From Salvator merianae (taxonomy: Eukaryota > Chordata > Lepidosauria > Squamata > Teiidae), in NCBI GenBank assembly GCA_003586115.2, contig QVOM02000073.1, forward strand, positions 32,356,468 through 32,420,467: a stretch of DNA of 64,000 nt, given 5' to 3'. The position numbers were made by a program, and so were the translations under genes. The notes below the pieces were generated by a model that was not told the DNA's origin, did not search any database, and was given only the letters and a program-made list of their open reading frames with translations. This document shows, one piece after another, positions 1 through 11,789 of this stretch (within the stretch, counting starts at the first letter, position 1; every line of letters starts with the position of its first letter).

Positions 1-3000
1 GATTTGTAAGTAACAAATATAGCTTTCATTAAGGCTGTATTTATAAACACACATTAATGTTGTCAGCAAATTTCAAATACCTATAAATGTGCCCAATTGT
101 AGCACTAAATGTACATTCATTTTTTCAGTTATCTTCACACCATAGATAGGAACAACATTCTCAAATCAGTTTCTACTAAATATATGTTAAGGTTCTTATG
201 AGGCTTTAGATTGCTAAGAAAGGACCACCAGCATACTTTTCCCCTTGTGAAACATTATTTTAAACTTTTAGACACCAGGCATCTAGAGTGAAGTGTTAAA
301 ATAACACTCAAAAAAGGTGTTAAAGATACAGAGCAGACATACAAGGGTATGGGCATAATAGGAGTTTATACACTGAACTTCTACAAGTCTACACTTAAAA
401 TTTGCAACCATCTTCAAAATGTGAGAATAAAATTTCCAAGCACATAGTTAATGTTCAAATGGCAGAATATATTGATCCTCTGCCCGTCTCCAAGTATCTT
501 AAGTTTCCCCAGAAGACTGTTTTATTTAATTAACTTGGTGCTTTATTAATATATATATTCCTCTATTGATCATAAGAGAAGCTGACGCATGTTTGAGTCA
601 GGAATACATCAGATCCTTTTAATGGACCTCCACTTAGGAGAGTGGTTGGCTCTAAATCAAGGTAAATGGGAGCAAGAGCTCCTTTGGGATGGCAGGCCTT
701 AGCTGAATCTATAACATTTTTACAGGGCTTTTTTTTTTCTGTTAAAGCAGAAAGCATATGGAAATTAGATATGAAAATGGCCTCTCCTTGCACGTTTCAA
801 TTAAGCATGTCAATACCTTAATTAAATTGCTCAACTTAATGAGATTTATATCAATGAGCGTGTTTTATACTTATAATAGCTTTTTTGGCTGGTGTTCAGA
901 ACGTCAAATAAATTGTAAGAACTGAGATTAAAAAGTAGAAATTGACATTCTGAACTATGGCCAGTAATTCTTCTAGACCCTCCCTATCCCCCAAATTCCC
1001 ATTCATGAGATTTTGGAGAATTAATGAACCTTGTAATAACTTTCCTTTTCTTTTCTTTAAATGTCATGGAACCCAGGTCATCTTTATTATGAGTTTCTCT
1101 GCTGCAGTAATGTTATCATCTGGTAGACTCTGATCCATATAATTAGGCTTAATTCCCCTGGTATTATGCACACATTTGACAATTTATTTTATAATTAATA
1201 GTAAACTACAGCATTCTTACAGTTCCATTCAGAATGGCAGTGGCTAAATCCCTAAAAATTTTGAATGATGGATTTTATTTTTTTCTGTTGAATCACATAC
1301 ATTTTTTACTGCATTAAGGAAAAATTTACTTTTCTGAATAAAGATGAAGTAGCTAACCAAAGAAGGTAAATCTAAGGAAATCCACTTTCTAGAAAAAGAA
1401 AACCTGCCATATTTCAGGGCTATCCTTTCTATCCCATAATTTCTTCTTGATTCTGGAAAGATTTTTGTCATTTTTTTTAATGACAAATGCATAATATTTT
1501 AGATTTTATGATATAATGTATTTTATAGATATGTTAACATCTATAACATTAATACTGAACTGGAGTTTGTGAAAGAAATGACAATTTATATTATATTTAT
1601 TCATTATATTTGGGGGGGGGATCCAATTATCTCCTTGGTATTCTGAACCAGTTCAACAAATTAAAAAAATATTTAGGATATTAAATGGCACAGCTGGCCA
1701 GGAACAATTAACAAGGGACAACTAAAACATACCAATCACAAATTTGGGTGTACAACCCTCACACAGTTAACATATCTGGCCATACCACGATTTTATGAAA
1801 ATAACAGTTTCAACCACCCAAGTGTCTATGTGCTAGGAAATGGGAGAACCCTCACTTTGCTGTGCTGCCATCTCTTTCAGTTGCTTTCTGATGAAGAAAT
1901 GTTCTACTGTCATGATTCCTATTTGATCATTCATAAACTAACACTGGCAGTGGAATATTCAGCATCAGTTACCAAATATGGTTTTTCCCTGTGATTACCA
2001 GCTTAAAAGAAGTCCGTCACACAAAGGCTGTAGCCATACCTATTTCTTTTTCTACTCATTTTCTCAGACTGGTAAGGTTAACTTTTTCAATAAAACCCTG
2101 ACAACACTATTTCCTTGACAGTGAAAAATGAAAGAAATCAGCCTGTGGTATTAGTACATTAATGAAATGAGAGCTGAAATATTACAGGAAAGTGGAATTG
2201 TTTCTGATAAGTTTATTTTCCAGTAAGGAAGCAATTAAAATTATTTTAACCTCTTTTAAAATTTATATATAGAAGATTTTTCCGACTTTAAGATCACAAT
2301 CCTTTGTCATGGTTAGCATAACTTCAAGGACAAGCAGATCTGATCCTATATATGCCACTTGTAAACAGACACTTTAAAGTACCATTAATTCAGTTAATAA
2401 ATCTTGTTTTCATTTCTATTTTTCTTTTTTTTTCTAAAGAGTTTTTAAAGATAAATATGCAGAAGTCCATTATTTCAGTGTATGCTGTAAAACCATCTTA
2501 TTCACTTTATGCTATTATTCATCATGGAAGACTTTTAGTAGCTAAAAATAAGATAATTGAAAAATACTGTAATTTTGCATTTTTATACTAAAAAAGTTTA
2601 AAAAGTACAGAACAACCCCTGAGTGAAGCAAACTCTATTTATCCACCTTTCCCGCATCACCTATTAGTTTTAACCACAGATGCTTGAAAATGAAGAAATA
2701 AGACCTTAATATTATCAGTGAAATTTTAGGACTATAACATGGCCAATCTTCTTCCACAAAAAAAATATTTCTAATTTTAAGGACAAATACAACTCTGTAA
2801 GCAGCTCTGTAAAATGTCAACACTGACTTTAACCATAATTTTAGTAAGTGCATTTCCTAATTTGATATAAGGCATACATGTTTCCTAGCCAAAACAGTAT
2901 GTTACTTTCCATATTGTTTTCCTAAAGAAATCCAACAAAGTATTTCTAAACACACTTAACAAAAAGTGAGTAACTTGAAATTAACTAACTACTTTAAGTA

Positions 3001-3129
3001 TCAGTCTGTCTGATACTTAAAAGGAAGTTAGCTAATTTCAAGTGACTTACTCTGTGTCAAGTGCTTGGTTCAAAATCAGTGCACACATTTTCCTTTGGTT
3101 TTGGTGATGGTGGCATCAAAAACAACTGA
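1..3129. other. Unassigned AT-rich noncoding sequence
   Basis: No gene or clear repeat copy is recognised here apart from the subregion 500-930, listed separately. All reading frames are short and low in complexity. A run of nine G occurs at 1612-1620 inside very AT-rich sequence. The stretch could be intron, intergenic DNA or repeats too old to recognise by eye. Confidence 0.5.
500..930. promoter_or_regulatory. Candidate conserved noncoding / enhancer-like segment
   Basis: The segment holds two perfect TTAATTAA palindromes (526-533 and 818-825) and further TAAT and ATTA cores, for example near 800 and 835. Such cores are typical of homeodomain binding sites. The text is neither low complexity nor similar to the repeats found elsewhere in the window. 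That it is conserved or active is inference only; AT-rich DNA produces such motifs by chance. Confidence 0.2.
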
Positions 3130-3348
3130 GGTTGCATTCACATGTAACTAAAAGCAGCTCCAAAGAGACAGTAATGTGAGGCTCTCATTTTCTCATCCCA
3201 TCTCTAATCTACATTTTCTAGTCTAGAATGTTCATGGGACAAGAGGTGAATGGTTTGTGAGCAAGCCCACCCCCAAACAGTCAACTCAAAAGTCAACTCA
3301 AAGTCAACTCAAAAGGATTTTTTTTAAAACTGCATGTGAATGCAGCCC
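3130..3348. mobile_element. Short inverted-repeat DNA element (MITE), family 'GGGCTGCATTCACATG'
   Basis: The left end near 3130 (GTTGCATTCACATG) is the inverse of the right end (CATGTGAATGCAGCCC, 3333-3348), giving imperfect terminal inverted repeats around a 219-bp body with no coding capacity. The body aligns by eye with 35590-35789: both read through AGAGACAGTA, a CTCTAATC block and TAGAATGTTCATG. A triplicated 11-12 bp unit AGTCAACTCAA lies at 3279-3314 just inside the right end. Element type (non-autonomous DNA transposon) is inferred from the ends and the copies. No target duplication was identified. Confidence 0.6.
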
Positions 3349-5000
3349 TTCTTTGGGTTTATCTATTCCTATGCTTGGCATGTTTCTCAACTTATAATAT
3401 AAAATTCTCAAGTAACCAAGATTATGATTAAGGATACTGAATAAAATTATCTCCAAATATCATTCCAGTGTTTTATTATAGAATGTATCAGAAGAAAAGC
3501 ATTGGGGTATTTTAGTCAAACAATATAACTTGATTCCCCCCATCACAAAATGAAGTCTGGCTTTCATTTCCTTTCCTGATTGAGTTCTCTCATAACACTC
3601 TGGTAGAGGGAAATTGTGTATGCCATTTCTCCACAGAGGTAGAGTGGGATTATTGAATTATATACACACGCTGTATAGATTTTTCCAGACTTGAAGTACA
3701 AGTCTTCTATTTTAAATTTACTTACACAGTGCACCAAGTTGCATGCATTGTAGTATGCTGTCACTTCAGTTTCACTAAAAAGAAAATGAAATACTGCCAT
3801 TTGACCAACCTGAACCCACTCAATCAGAAAAGAAAAGTGAGAGCACCTAAAATGTCTGCATCAAACACACACGTCACTGGGATTTATGGTAGATTTTCTG
3901 CACTGAATTCAAATGGGATATCTCTGTATTCTCTGAAGAAAAGTAAATCAAAGATAAAGGGATTAAGCTTTTGTTCTTATAGAAAATGCATATTTACTTC
4001 TAGAAAGAAATCTATGCAAAGACTAAATTTTCAGAAAGAATAAAGACATAGTAGGTTGACAGCAAGTGTGAAAATAATCTCCATTGGAATTATAGGAAAA
4101 GTCAATTAACCATCATAGTTTCAATATCACCAGTAGCAGTAAAACACGTATAAAAGTTTTGCCTCTTTACACACAGAAAGGACCAAACTGAAATGCTACT
4201 TACTCCTAATGCTATTTGGATGCATGAATATGTAATATTTATTATTACTGTCATTCACTCATAAAAATAAAAATAGGACTACATGAAATTTCATTAAAGC
4301 CAACCTGCACATAACATAAGCAATATCCATCCTATGAGACAGAAAGAGTCAACCTTGGAATTCTATCAGACAATAATTATGTGACATAGAATTGATTGGC
4401 AGGGCAGATAGAACAGGTGAAATAAAAGGTTATTTGATACACCATGATACTGTACAAGTCACAGGATAGAAAAATATGTTCCACTCATTCTTTTTCCTGG
4501 GTACTACACAAACAGACTCTATGAATAATAAGGATGTCAGAGTATCTTGGCTTCAATACCTGGGATGGAAATGTATTATAGAACCTTGCCCAAGAAAATG
4601 CCTACCAGTATTTAGTATAGATAGCCTGCTAAGATAAGCAGCTGACTAGTAGTGACATTTCAGTGGAACATCAGGCACACAGGGTAAGCAAGAGGTATTG
4701 GCCAGAGGAAACACCTCTTGCTATGAGACATCTCATAACCTGTATCTTACTTGACTTCCTGCAGTGCTAGATGCCAGCTGAAAAAGGGAGGTGAGTTGTA
4801 GAGCTGTGCTGGATGCTTTGACCAATTCAAATTTGAACCGAACTGCACATGATTTCAATTCCACCGCGGCACCATTTTTAAATTTGTACACACCTCTAGC
4901 AGACAGTTCTATTTGGATAGTTGCATAGACAATGGGTTTTGTTCAGAAAGAGCAACAGTTATCTGATGGAAGTTGAGCTAGTGATATAACTAGCTAACCC
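3349..5000. other. Unassigned noncoding sequence
   Basis: No recognisable gene or repeat copy. The reading frames are short and lack known motifs. The segment is moderately AT-rich and unstructured to the eye. Confidence 0.5.
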
Positions 5001-5096
5001 TNCTCCTCCTCCTCCTCCTCCTCCTCCTCTTCTTCTTCTTCTTCTTCTTCTTCTTCTTCTTCTTCTTCTTCTTCTTCTTCTTCTTCTTCTTCTTCT
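5001..5096. repeat. Compound (TCC)n(TTC)n microsatellite with one ambiguous base
   Basis: A pure pyrimidine tract of TCC units (about 5003-5029) passes directly into TTC units (about 5030-5096). Base 5002 is N, the only ambiguous base I noticed. Uniform pyrimidine strands of this length can form triplex DNA and are prone to slippage, so the assembled length may be wrong. Confidence 0.97.
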
Positions 5097-7442
5097 GGAA
5101 GGTCTTCTGAAGTTGTGTTAGAAACACATTTTGGGAGCTAGAAGTAGTGCTGCTAAAATACTAAACCGTACACTATTCAAATCTACTTTTAATCCAGATT
5201 GCAGCCCTGTGGGGAAATGTAAGCATTCAAAACTGACTCACTTTGGAATAGGTAAAAAAAAAATATCAGAGTAGGAAGCTGAGGCTTTCTTAGAACATCT
5301 TTTCCCTCTTACTGCAAGAATAGTGATTTAAGACTAAATCTAAAGTTCCCTTTTGGAGAAAAGACTTACCCCTTCCCTGCCTTAGATGAAATTTGGACAA
5401 CCAATTAATAGAGCTGCAGTTATACACAAATGACTGTGGGTAGCAGCTGAAACCATATTGCAGTAAGAGCAAGCATATTCCTGCTGTTTTGACATATTCC
5501 TATAGTATAGATCACAATTTATAACAGGTAAAAAGCAGCTTAAATGTGGATTTGTGGTCGTAAAATAACAGAAGGAAATGGGGCTAACCTGGACGCAGCT
5601 GGTGAAGGAGAGACTGGTGCTGAAACAGGTCATTGATTCACCCTAAGTATGTTGCAACTTTCCAGATTCAAGTAGGTGATAACAAGGTGTGGAATGTACT
5701 AATCAGCTGTTATTGTTTCTATAGCTCCTCATTACATACCAAATTTGTTACCATTTTCTACACATATACTTCTTTCTGAAAGGGTAATTATGTTTTGCAT
5801 CTCAGATTCTATTTCAGTGTGAAACACAAACTGAATCTGACTTTTGGAAAAATGGTTACTGCAGAAATGATGGTGCTTCTAGATTAGGTGCCCAGATTGA
5901 AGGCATTGGCTATTTATCAGGAAAAAAATATCATGAGATTACTATAAATTCAGATCCACGAATCTTATGGTAATATGGCCCACATTTACTTGGTTATTCT
6001 TTTATGTTTTTTTTTCCTCTTGATAACAAAACAAAATACCCAGAGACCCAAACAGTGTACACTAAAACAGATTTTAAACTTTGTTTAGGTACAGTGTCTA
6101 TCACTGTGACCTCGAGGTTCAGTGTTGCTTTTCTGATTATATACAAGATGTTACGATTACATACAAGATTGTCTGCTGTTTCAAGAGACTGAGACATTTT
6201 GGCAGCTACTAATAACTAGTTAGAAGCTATGATGCCGACGTTGGGTTTTTGACATTAGAGAAGAGAAATTGATCTCATACACTGAAACTGCTGCTTCATC
6301 TCATTTTGTTGAAGCCACTAATGCAAATACTGTTATGTGCAATACTCGTCCAGCGTGGACCAGGAAATGTCCTATGATCTAGAGGTATGCACCATTTGCT
6401 GCATGCTGGGTTAAGAAACCTCAAATGCTGCCCTTCATTATCTCTAATGGAATCTCAAGGTCAATGACTAGTCATAAATGTCCACTTTAAATAAAATATT
6501 AGATGCTTTCTCGCCAATGGTTTCTAGGGAGAACATTTTTAAAAAATATACTTTTGAAAACATGAGACGAGGAGGAAAAAAACTTTTCCTTAAATTTTCA
6601 TTTTGCATCAGGCAGCAGATTGATTTTTGGCAAATAGTTTCAAGGACAAATCATATTAACAATGCACCTAGCATAATATTGTGTTCAAGTCTACTGGATC
6701 TCTGTGCACCACCTGCCCAGTATATTGGCAGGCAGATGCAGTACCAGCACTGGCTACAAAACAGTGGGGGGAATTATGGGCACAACCAACCATAGGAAAT
6801 CCAGTGGATGCACTATATAATTCTAGAGTGTAAAATATGTATTATATAAATATTCATATAAATACATGTACAAATATAGAAATACATGCAGATATGTGCA
6901 AACACACAAACTCAAAAAGACACATGCATGTATGCATGCATATAAGACCACAGTCACCGATTTAGCATAATAGGTCTCAGACTGCCAACCAAGGAGCAAA
7001 GTTCATCCTGCCATGAGAAGAACAGGCAACAGCAGGGAAAGTCACTTTGTCTCTATTAATGTGGCTCTACTTGCTCCTCTGAAGCAAGCCAATAGTTATA
7101 CATCTACATTCTGTGATAGAACGTATCTCGCCATCTTACCAATGACTGTCTTAAAGACAAGCTAGACTCCAAAGAACACGAAGAACAGCTTAACCATGGA
7201 TTATGTAGCCAAATGTTTTTACATGCCATGCTTTCACTGTCTTCTTTATTATGAAGTTAGCAGTGGTGGCTGGTGAGCTTCCAGGATGGGTGGCTGCAGG
7301 TGAAGGGGTCAAGGAGGCGGAACCAAAAGAGGTCAAGGAGGTGGAGGCAGAGGGGTTGAACAGACAAAGCCAGAGGAGTCAAGCAGGCAGAGCTAGAGCA
7401 GTCAAGTAGGAAGACCCAGATGCATGTGATTACATGTAATTT
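5097..7442. other. Unassigned noncoding sequence
   Basis: No gene is recognised. The stretch 5780-6330 is non-repetitive text that could be conserved noncoding DNA, but there is no direct evidence. 6830-6945 is an AT-rich, ATA/CAT-rich low-complexity patch ending in alternating GCATGCAT-like sequence (about 6925-6943). Confidence 0.45.
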
Positions 7443-7946
7443 AGGGCCTTTCTGCACTTGATGGTGTTCTTTGTTACAGCCACCCTTCTACATGTTAGTG
7501 TGGAATATGGGAGGCTCTCTCTATCACTAATCCACTCTCTCTGCACAGGATGAGACTCATGATCTGGAGTGTCAATAAATCTCAATAGCAAGATCTGGCA
7601 GTATACTAGCGGGGCCTAATCTGGATCATGAAGGCACGAAGAAGCTGCATGCATCCATGTTCCAGTTTACCGGGGAACCCATTTTGGTGGTGCACCTTAT
7701 TGCACTGCTGAAATGGATCCCCCAGGGGTTCTGAGGCAAGAAACTTCCCTGGCTGTTGGAGCTCATAGGGGTTGGCTCCAAAGTTCTTTTGAGCTTCAGG
7801 ACCAGTGCAGGGGCTAGGTTGGAACAGCTATTGCTGCATAGGTGATGCTGTTCCAGCCCAGAGCAATCCGTCCCAACCTTGGGACAGATTGCTTGTTCCA
7901 GTCTTACTGTAACTGGACTTGCTCAGGTAAGTGCAGAAAGGCCCTT
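7443..7946. mobile_element. Non-autonomous DNA element with GGGCCTTTCTGCACTT inverted ends
   Basis: The left end AGGGCCTTTCTGCACTT (about 7443-7459) is the exact reverse complement of the right end AAGTGCAGAAAGGCCCT (about 7929-7945): 17-bp terminal inverted repeats around about 500 bp. TAATTT before the left end and TAATCTTT after the right end may be a decayed target duplication. No transposase frame is visible. Inside, 7862-7893 is a hairpin with 14-bp arms (13 of 14 pairs) and a 4-bp loop. The segment around 7650-7740 (TTTTGGTGGTGCACC) matches 42980-43060 (TTTTGGCGGTGCACC). The ends fit hAT-type elements; superfamily is inferred. Confidence 0.7.
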
Positions 7947-8099
7947 AATCTTTAATTTAGTAAATCATTCCCATGGAGGAAAGACATGTTAACAAATTAT
8001 TCTATAATTTCTCCTTCTCCTCTAGCGTTTACTGTGCATATTGACGGCACAAGGTTACTATTATTATATTAAAAATATTTGGGATATGCTGCCGGAGTA

Positions 8100-8220
8100 T
8101 CATTATGATCTCCTCAAGCTTATAGCTGGTCATGAAGGATGAGGAAAAGGATCAGACTAATTAAAGCAATAGTCTTACCTGCTGTGATGTATCGCTGTGA
8201 AAGCTGGACAGAGAAGGGAA
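8100..8220 (+). mobile_element. RTE/BovB-like LINE ORF2 scrap
   Basis: Frame 8139-8216 encodes 26 residues including RLIKAIVLPAVMYRCESWTEK in short form: the run KAIVLPAVMYRCESWT matches the well-known stretch downstream of the reverse transcriptase in RTE/BovB-type LINEs. The match stops abruptly downstream, where the frame turns into unrelated text. It is a dead fragment without catalytic residues. Assignment to BovB rather than another RTE lineage is from memory of the motif. Confidence 0.6.
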
Positions 8221-8733
8221 TGAAAGAACCTGGGGCTCCTGCATGGCAACTCTTATGGATGGGCAAGCAGCTAGAATTCTAATTCTAATTCCACTCAAAT
8301 TTCCTTTTTTTTTCCTTCAAAAATCTGGTATATGCAAATGTTTACTCTGTCCAGAAGAATCCAGTAAGTGCACTCAAACTCAGTTTCAACAGCTTTGTAG
8401 GCACTTGTACACCTAATAACTAAATAGAAATATGGATATGGCATAGTCTTCCACTGAGAACCAAAACATCCTTCTAAAGAAGCTACACCCTGCAAACTAC
8501 AGTGAAGAAATGCACTCCATAAAATGACAAACAGAGCCTTAAGCGTTCACAGCTAACTGAAACTCCAAGAAATGCATTGGCCTGCTGAGGGGTGAGAAGG
8601 CTGAGACCACTGCCCCTCCTCTGTCATACAGCTGTATTCTATCACTGCATCATGTCTGCTCACATGCAAGTCCCATTGCGCTCAACGTGATTGACACCAA
8701 ATGTACAATTCTGATAAAGAGAGAAACCCCTCG

Positions 8734-9430
8734 GCATGGCACGGTGGTTCTGATTCTAATAGGCTTGGGGTTTTAAATAAGCATTTCAGGGCTAAAGTCT
8801 GCTGTGACACGGGGGTTCCACGTGCAAAAATTGGAGGCACAGCAACTCAGGCATAAAGCCTATATATGGCATGAAGGATGAAATTGCATTAGATGAGGTT
8901 TTTAGGCAAAGCATCACAGACCTGAAGCCTGCTCGTGGCATGGAGGCTGCAAGTGAAACAGACTAGAGATTAAAGGCAAAGCATTTTGGGCTGCTTAAAA
9001 CCTGGCAATGTGAGGAACATCCAGTGGGAACAGGCAAAGGATTTAAGCTAAGTATCTCAGATGTAAAGCTTGGATGCAGCAGGAACCTCCAGATTCAACA
9101 CTCTAGAAATGTAAGTCAAAGAATCTCAGGCTTAAAGCATGGCCATGGCACAGAGGTTAAAATGCAAAACCCAAGATGTTTAAAGGCAAAGCATCCCAGG
9201 TGCAAAGCCAGGATATGGCAGGAAATTCCAGTTTCATTTCTCTAGAATTCTAAGGCAAAGCTTTTGGGCATAAAATCTTGCCACGGCATGAAGGTTCAAA
9301 ATGCAATAGAGTTGAGGTTTTAGACAAAGCACCCTAGGCCTAAAGCCACTCTGTGGCAGCGAGGTGCCAAGGGCAATATGCTAGAGGTTAAATGCAAAAC
9401 ATAGCCTGGCCATTGCATGCCAGTCCAAAC
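8734..9430. repeat. Diverged tandem array, about 70-bp period, about ten units
   Basis: A recurring block (GGCAAAGCAT, then CAGG, TAAAGCC, TGGCATGRAGGTT and ATGCAA) starts at about 8775, 8836, 8905, 8975, 9045, 9114, 9185, 9254, 9322 and 9392. The spacings are 61, 69, 70, 70, 69, 71, 69, 68 and 70, so the periodicity is clear although the units have diverged strongly. A partial unit precedes at 8734. There is no common open frame across the units. The array behaves like an old minisatellite; nothing shows a function. Confidence 0.85.
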
Positions 9431-10329
9431 CATGATGACATTGCCAGTCTTTCATATATGAAAAGTGAATGTGTGCACATGTGTCTCCAAAAATGATCAA
9501 TTTAGAAAGAATAAAGTAGATGTTATAGCAAGGCCAAGGCTGCATAATGAACAGTACATTTCTATGCTTATGGAACTATACGTTCCTATTATCCAGTGTT
9601 TTCAGCCACTGGGAATGGGAAGCAAAAGACAAGTGACTTACTGTTTACGATGGGGTTTGGCAGATAGAGGTGAGCTTGAAAAAGTTGCAAGTCCAGGAAT
9701 TAGTGGTGCTGGTTTTTTTCTGGCTGGCTAGGTTTCAACATAAAATCAGTATCTGAAAATCTACATCTGCATAGTAGCTCTCGGCATCTTTATTACTAAA
9801 CTTATGAATCGAATGAAACCCAATGCACACATTTGATTTGCATCGCTAGGGAGGCTGTAGGCAATGGAGGGGCACCAAACCTCACACACTTATTAAGGAA
9901 CCGTCTGTAGATGGTGGAGTAGCTGCCTGTGAACGCAATCTGAATCTCACTTCCAATCTTAATCAGCACCACACGCTTATTCTGAAGAAAATATTCTACC
10001 AACTACATGCAATAAAAGGTGTCAATCTGATTTGACTTTGATCAAAAGAAGATTTTTTTTCTTCAAAATAAAAATGGTCGCCATGCTCTTTAAGTAACAT
10101 GATTGATATCACACGGAGTTTGGAATTTATTTTTTATAGCAGCCAAATCAGCATTCCAGAATGCTAACAGACTGAATAAAATCAGTATAAAATATGAAAA
10201 CAACCATAAAAGGGGAGGGGGAGAAAGAGCGAGGGAGCGCCTAATTATCAAAAGCCTGGGTGAATACATTTTTTTTTTCACTAAATGCAAAAAGCTAATC
10301 AGTGAAAATGCCTAGCATACTTCAAATGG
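9431..10329. other. Unassigned noncoding sequence
   Basis: No gene or clear repeat recognised. Short overlapping frames on both strands (for example 10090-10315) include low-complexity GGGGGAGAAAGAGCGAGG and have no recognisable domains. Confidence 0.5.
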
Positions 10330-10480
10330 TAGACTATTCTAGAGCCTTGGGGCCACCGTTGAGAAGGTCTTCTTTCTCACCATAACTCTTGCAACCTCAG
10401 AGAGAGATGGTATTGCCAAGAGGACCTTCTCTGAAGATCTTAAGTGATGTGCAGGCCTGTATGGGATAAGGTGCTCCTTA
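10330..10480 (+). mobile_element. LINE 3'-region scrap (L2/CR1-like)
   Basis: The text reads like the C-terminal and 3' region of L2/CR1-type LINEs: GCCACCGTTGAGAAGG, then a block for a decayed C-terminus, then CAAGAGGACCTTCTCTGAAG and GGGATAAGGTGCTCCTTAG. Recognition is by memory of the consensus. The piece is short, has no tail and no target duplication. Confidence 0.4.
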
Positions 10481-10558
10481 GATATGTGTATTTTAACAAG
10501 GTTGTTAGAACTAATCACACTTGGACCAAGGGAAAATTATTTGCAAAAGTGAGCATGT

Positions 10559-10601
10559 TTATATATCTATATCTATATCTATATATCTATATATGTATAC
10601 C
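10559..10601. repeat. (TATATC)n / (TATA)n microsatellite
   Basis: TATATC-type units run from about 10559 to 10592, followed by TATATATG. Simple AT-rich repeat. Confidence 0.9.
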
Positions 10602-11789
10602 CTTTAACAATAAATTGATACAGGAGCAACATCCTGCTATTACTGGAGAGAGAAAGCTTCTAATACCATTTTGCTACCCTTAAGATTGTTGAAGGGACCT
10701 CAAGGTGCCTTGTCTATAAATGAGACCCGCTTTTACACAGTGGAACACTATGGAGAGTGTGTTCTGGCACAGTATCTATTATATACATCCTTTATCAAAT
10801 TAAGGAATGAAAGGGAGACAAAAAATAAAAGTCAGAAACTGTGGCTTCTCCCTGTGGCCTTGGTTTGCTGACAAATTAAAGAGAATAAATTATTTTAAAT
10901 TATGTAGCATGCCCCATCACGTAACAATGATCAATCAGGGAAGCTATATTCCCCAGAGAAATGTCAACTAAGACGGTGGATTCCCTCACTTTTCAAAGGT
11001 GTTTATGGGGCACTTTCATCTACACAGCCTGGCCACAGACTTGCCAAAGTGGTTTCCCATCTCCATTGCCACTGGTCAGACCACCTTAACGAGTGGTCAT
11101 GCCTGTGCAGGGACGTTGAGATTGGTGGCTCTCCTAGCAAGTTAGCTTCCATGCTCAGGTGCAACTGGCCCATAGAGATGCAACAAAAAGGGCAGGAGAC
11201 AAGATAGTGACTTCACAGTTTTCCCTCATCCAGTGAGCATCATACCTGGGAACATAACCTGTCCCCAGATACTTCCACAAGGCTTGTAGTGAATATGTAC
11301 CATGCTGGGGGGCATGAGGAAGGCATCTAAGGTCATGAACTTATCTCAACTATGAGAGAAAGAAAAATAGAGTCATGTTGGTTCAGACTTTGCCTGAATT
11401 AACAAGCTCCATGTCAGATGTTAGGGAAATCTGATGACAAGTGGGCTATTGGATCAAACCACTCATGGATGAGACAAGAGAACCTTGTTCTGCTTGAATG
11501 TTATTATAATAGGACGTTCAATGAGAAAAGTGGTATGAAACATATGAGGGAACAAGGGATGTTTAAAAGAGTAGCACCCAACTAATTGCAGGCCTTTCAG
11601 CACTCACCAGTATCCCAGTACAGTGCCAAGCCTAGTTCACTTCTGGATTTCTCTCTTCTGCACTCTGGTGTGGACTAGAGAGGCCAAGACCCCTGCTACA
11701 CCATTCTGTCCACACTGGATAAAGTACAGCACAGTCTAGGTTGCCGAAATGGAAAAGTGAGGATGGATTATCCTGATAAGACATGGATA
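10602..11789. other. Unassigned noncoding sequence
   Basis: No gene recognised. 10980-11030 weakly resembles the right end of the short element family at 3.1 kb (CAAAGGTGTTTATGGGG, then CTACACAGCC), too weakly to call. The part after about 11640 may be a decayed upstream portion of the R4-like LINE that follows. Confidence 0.45.
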
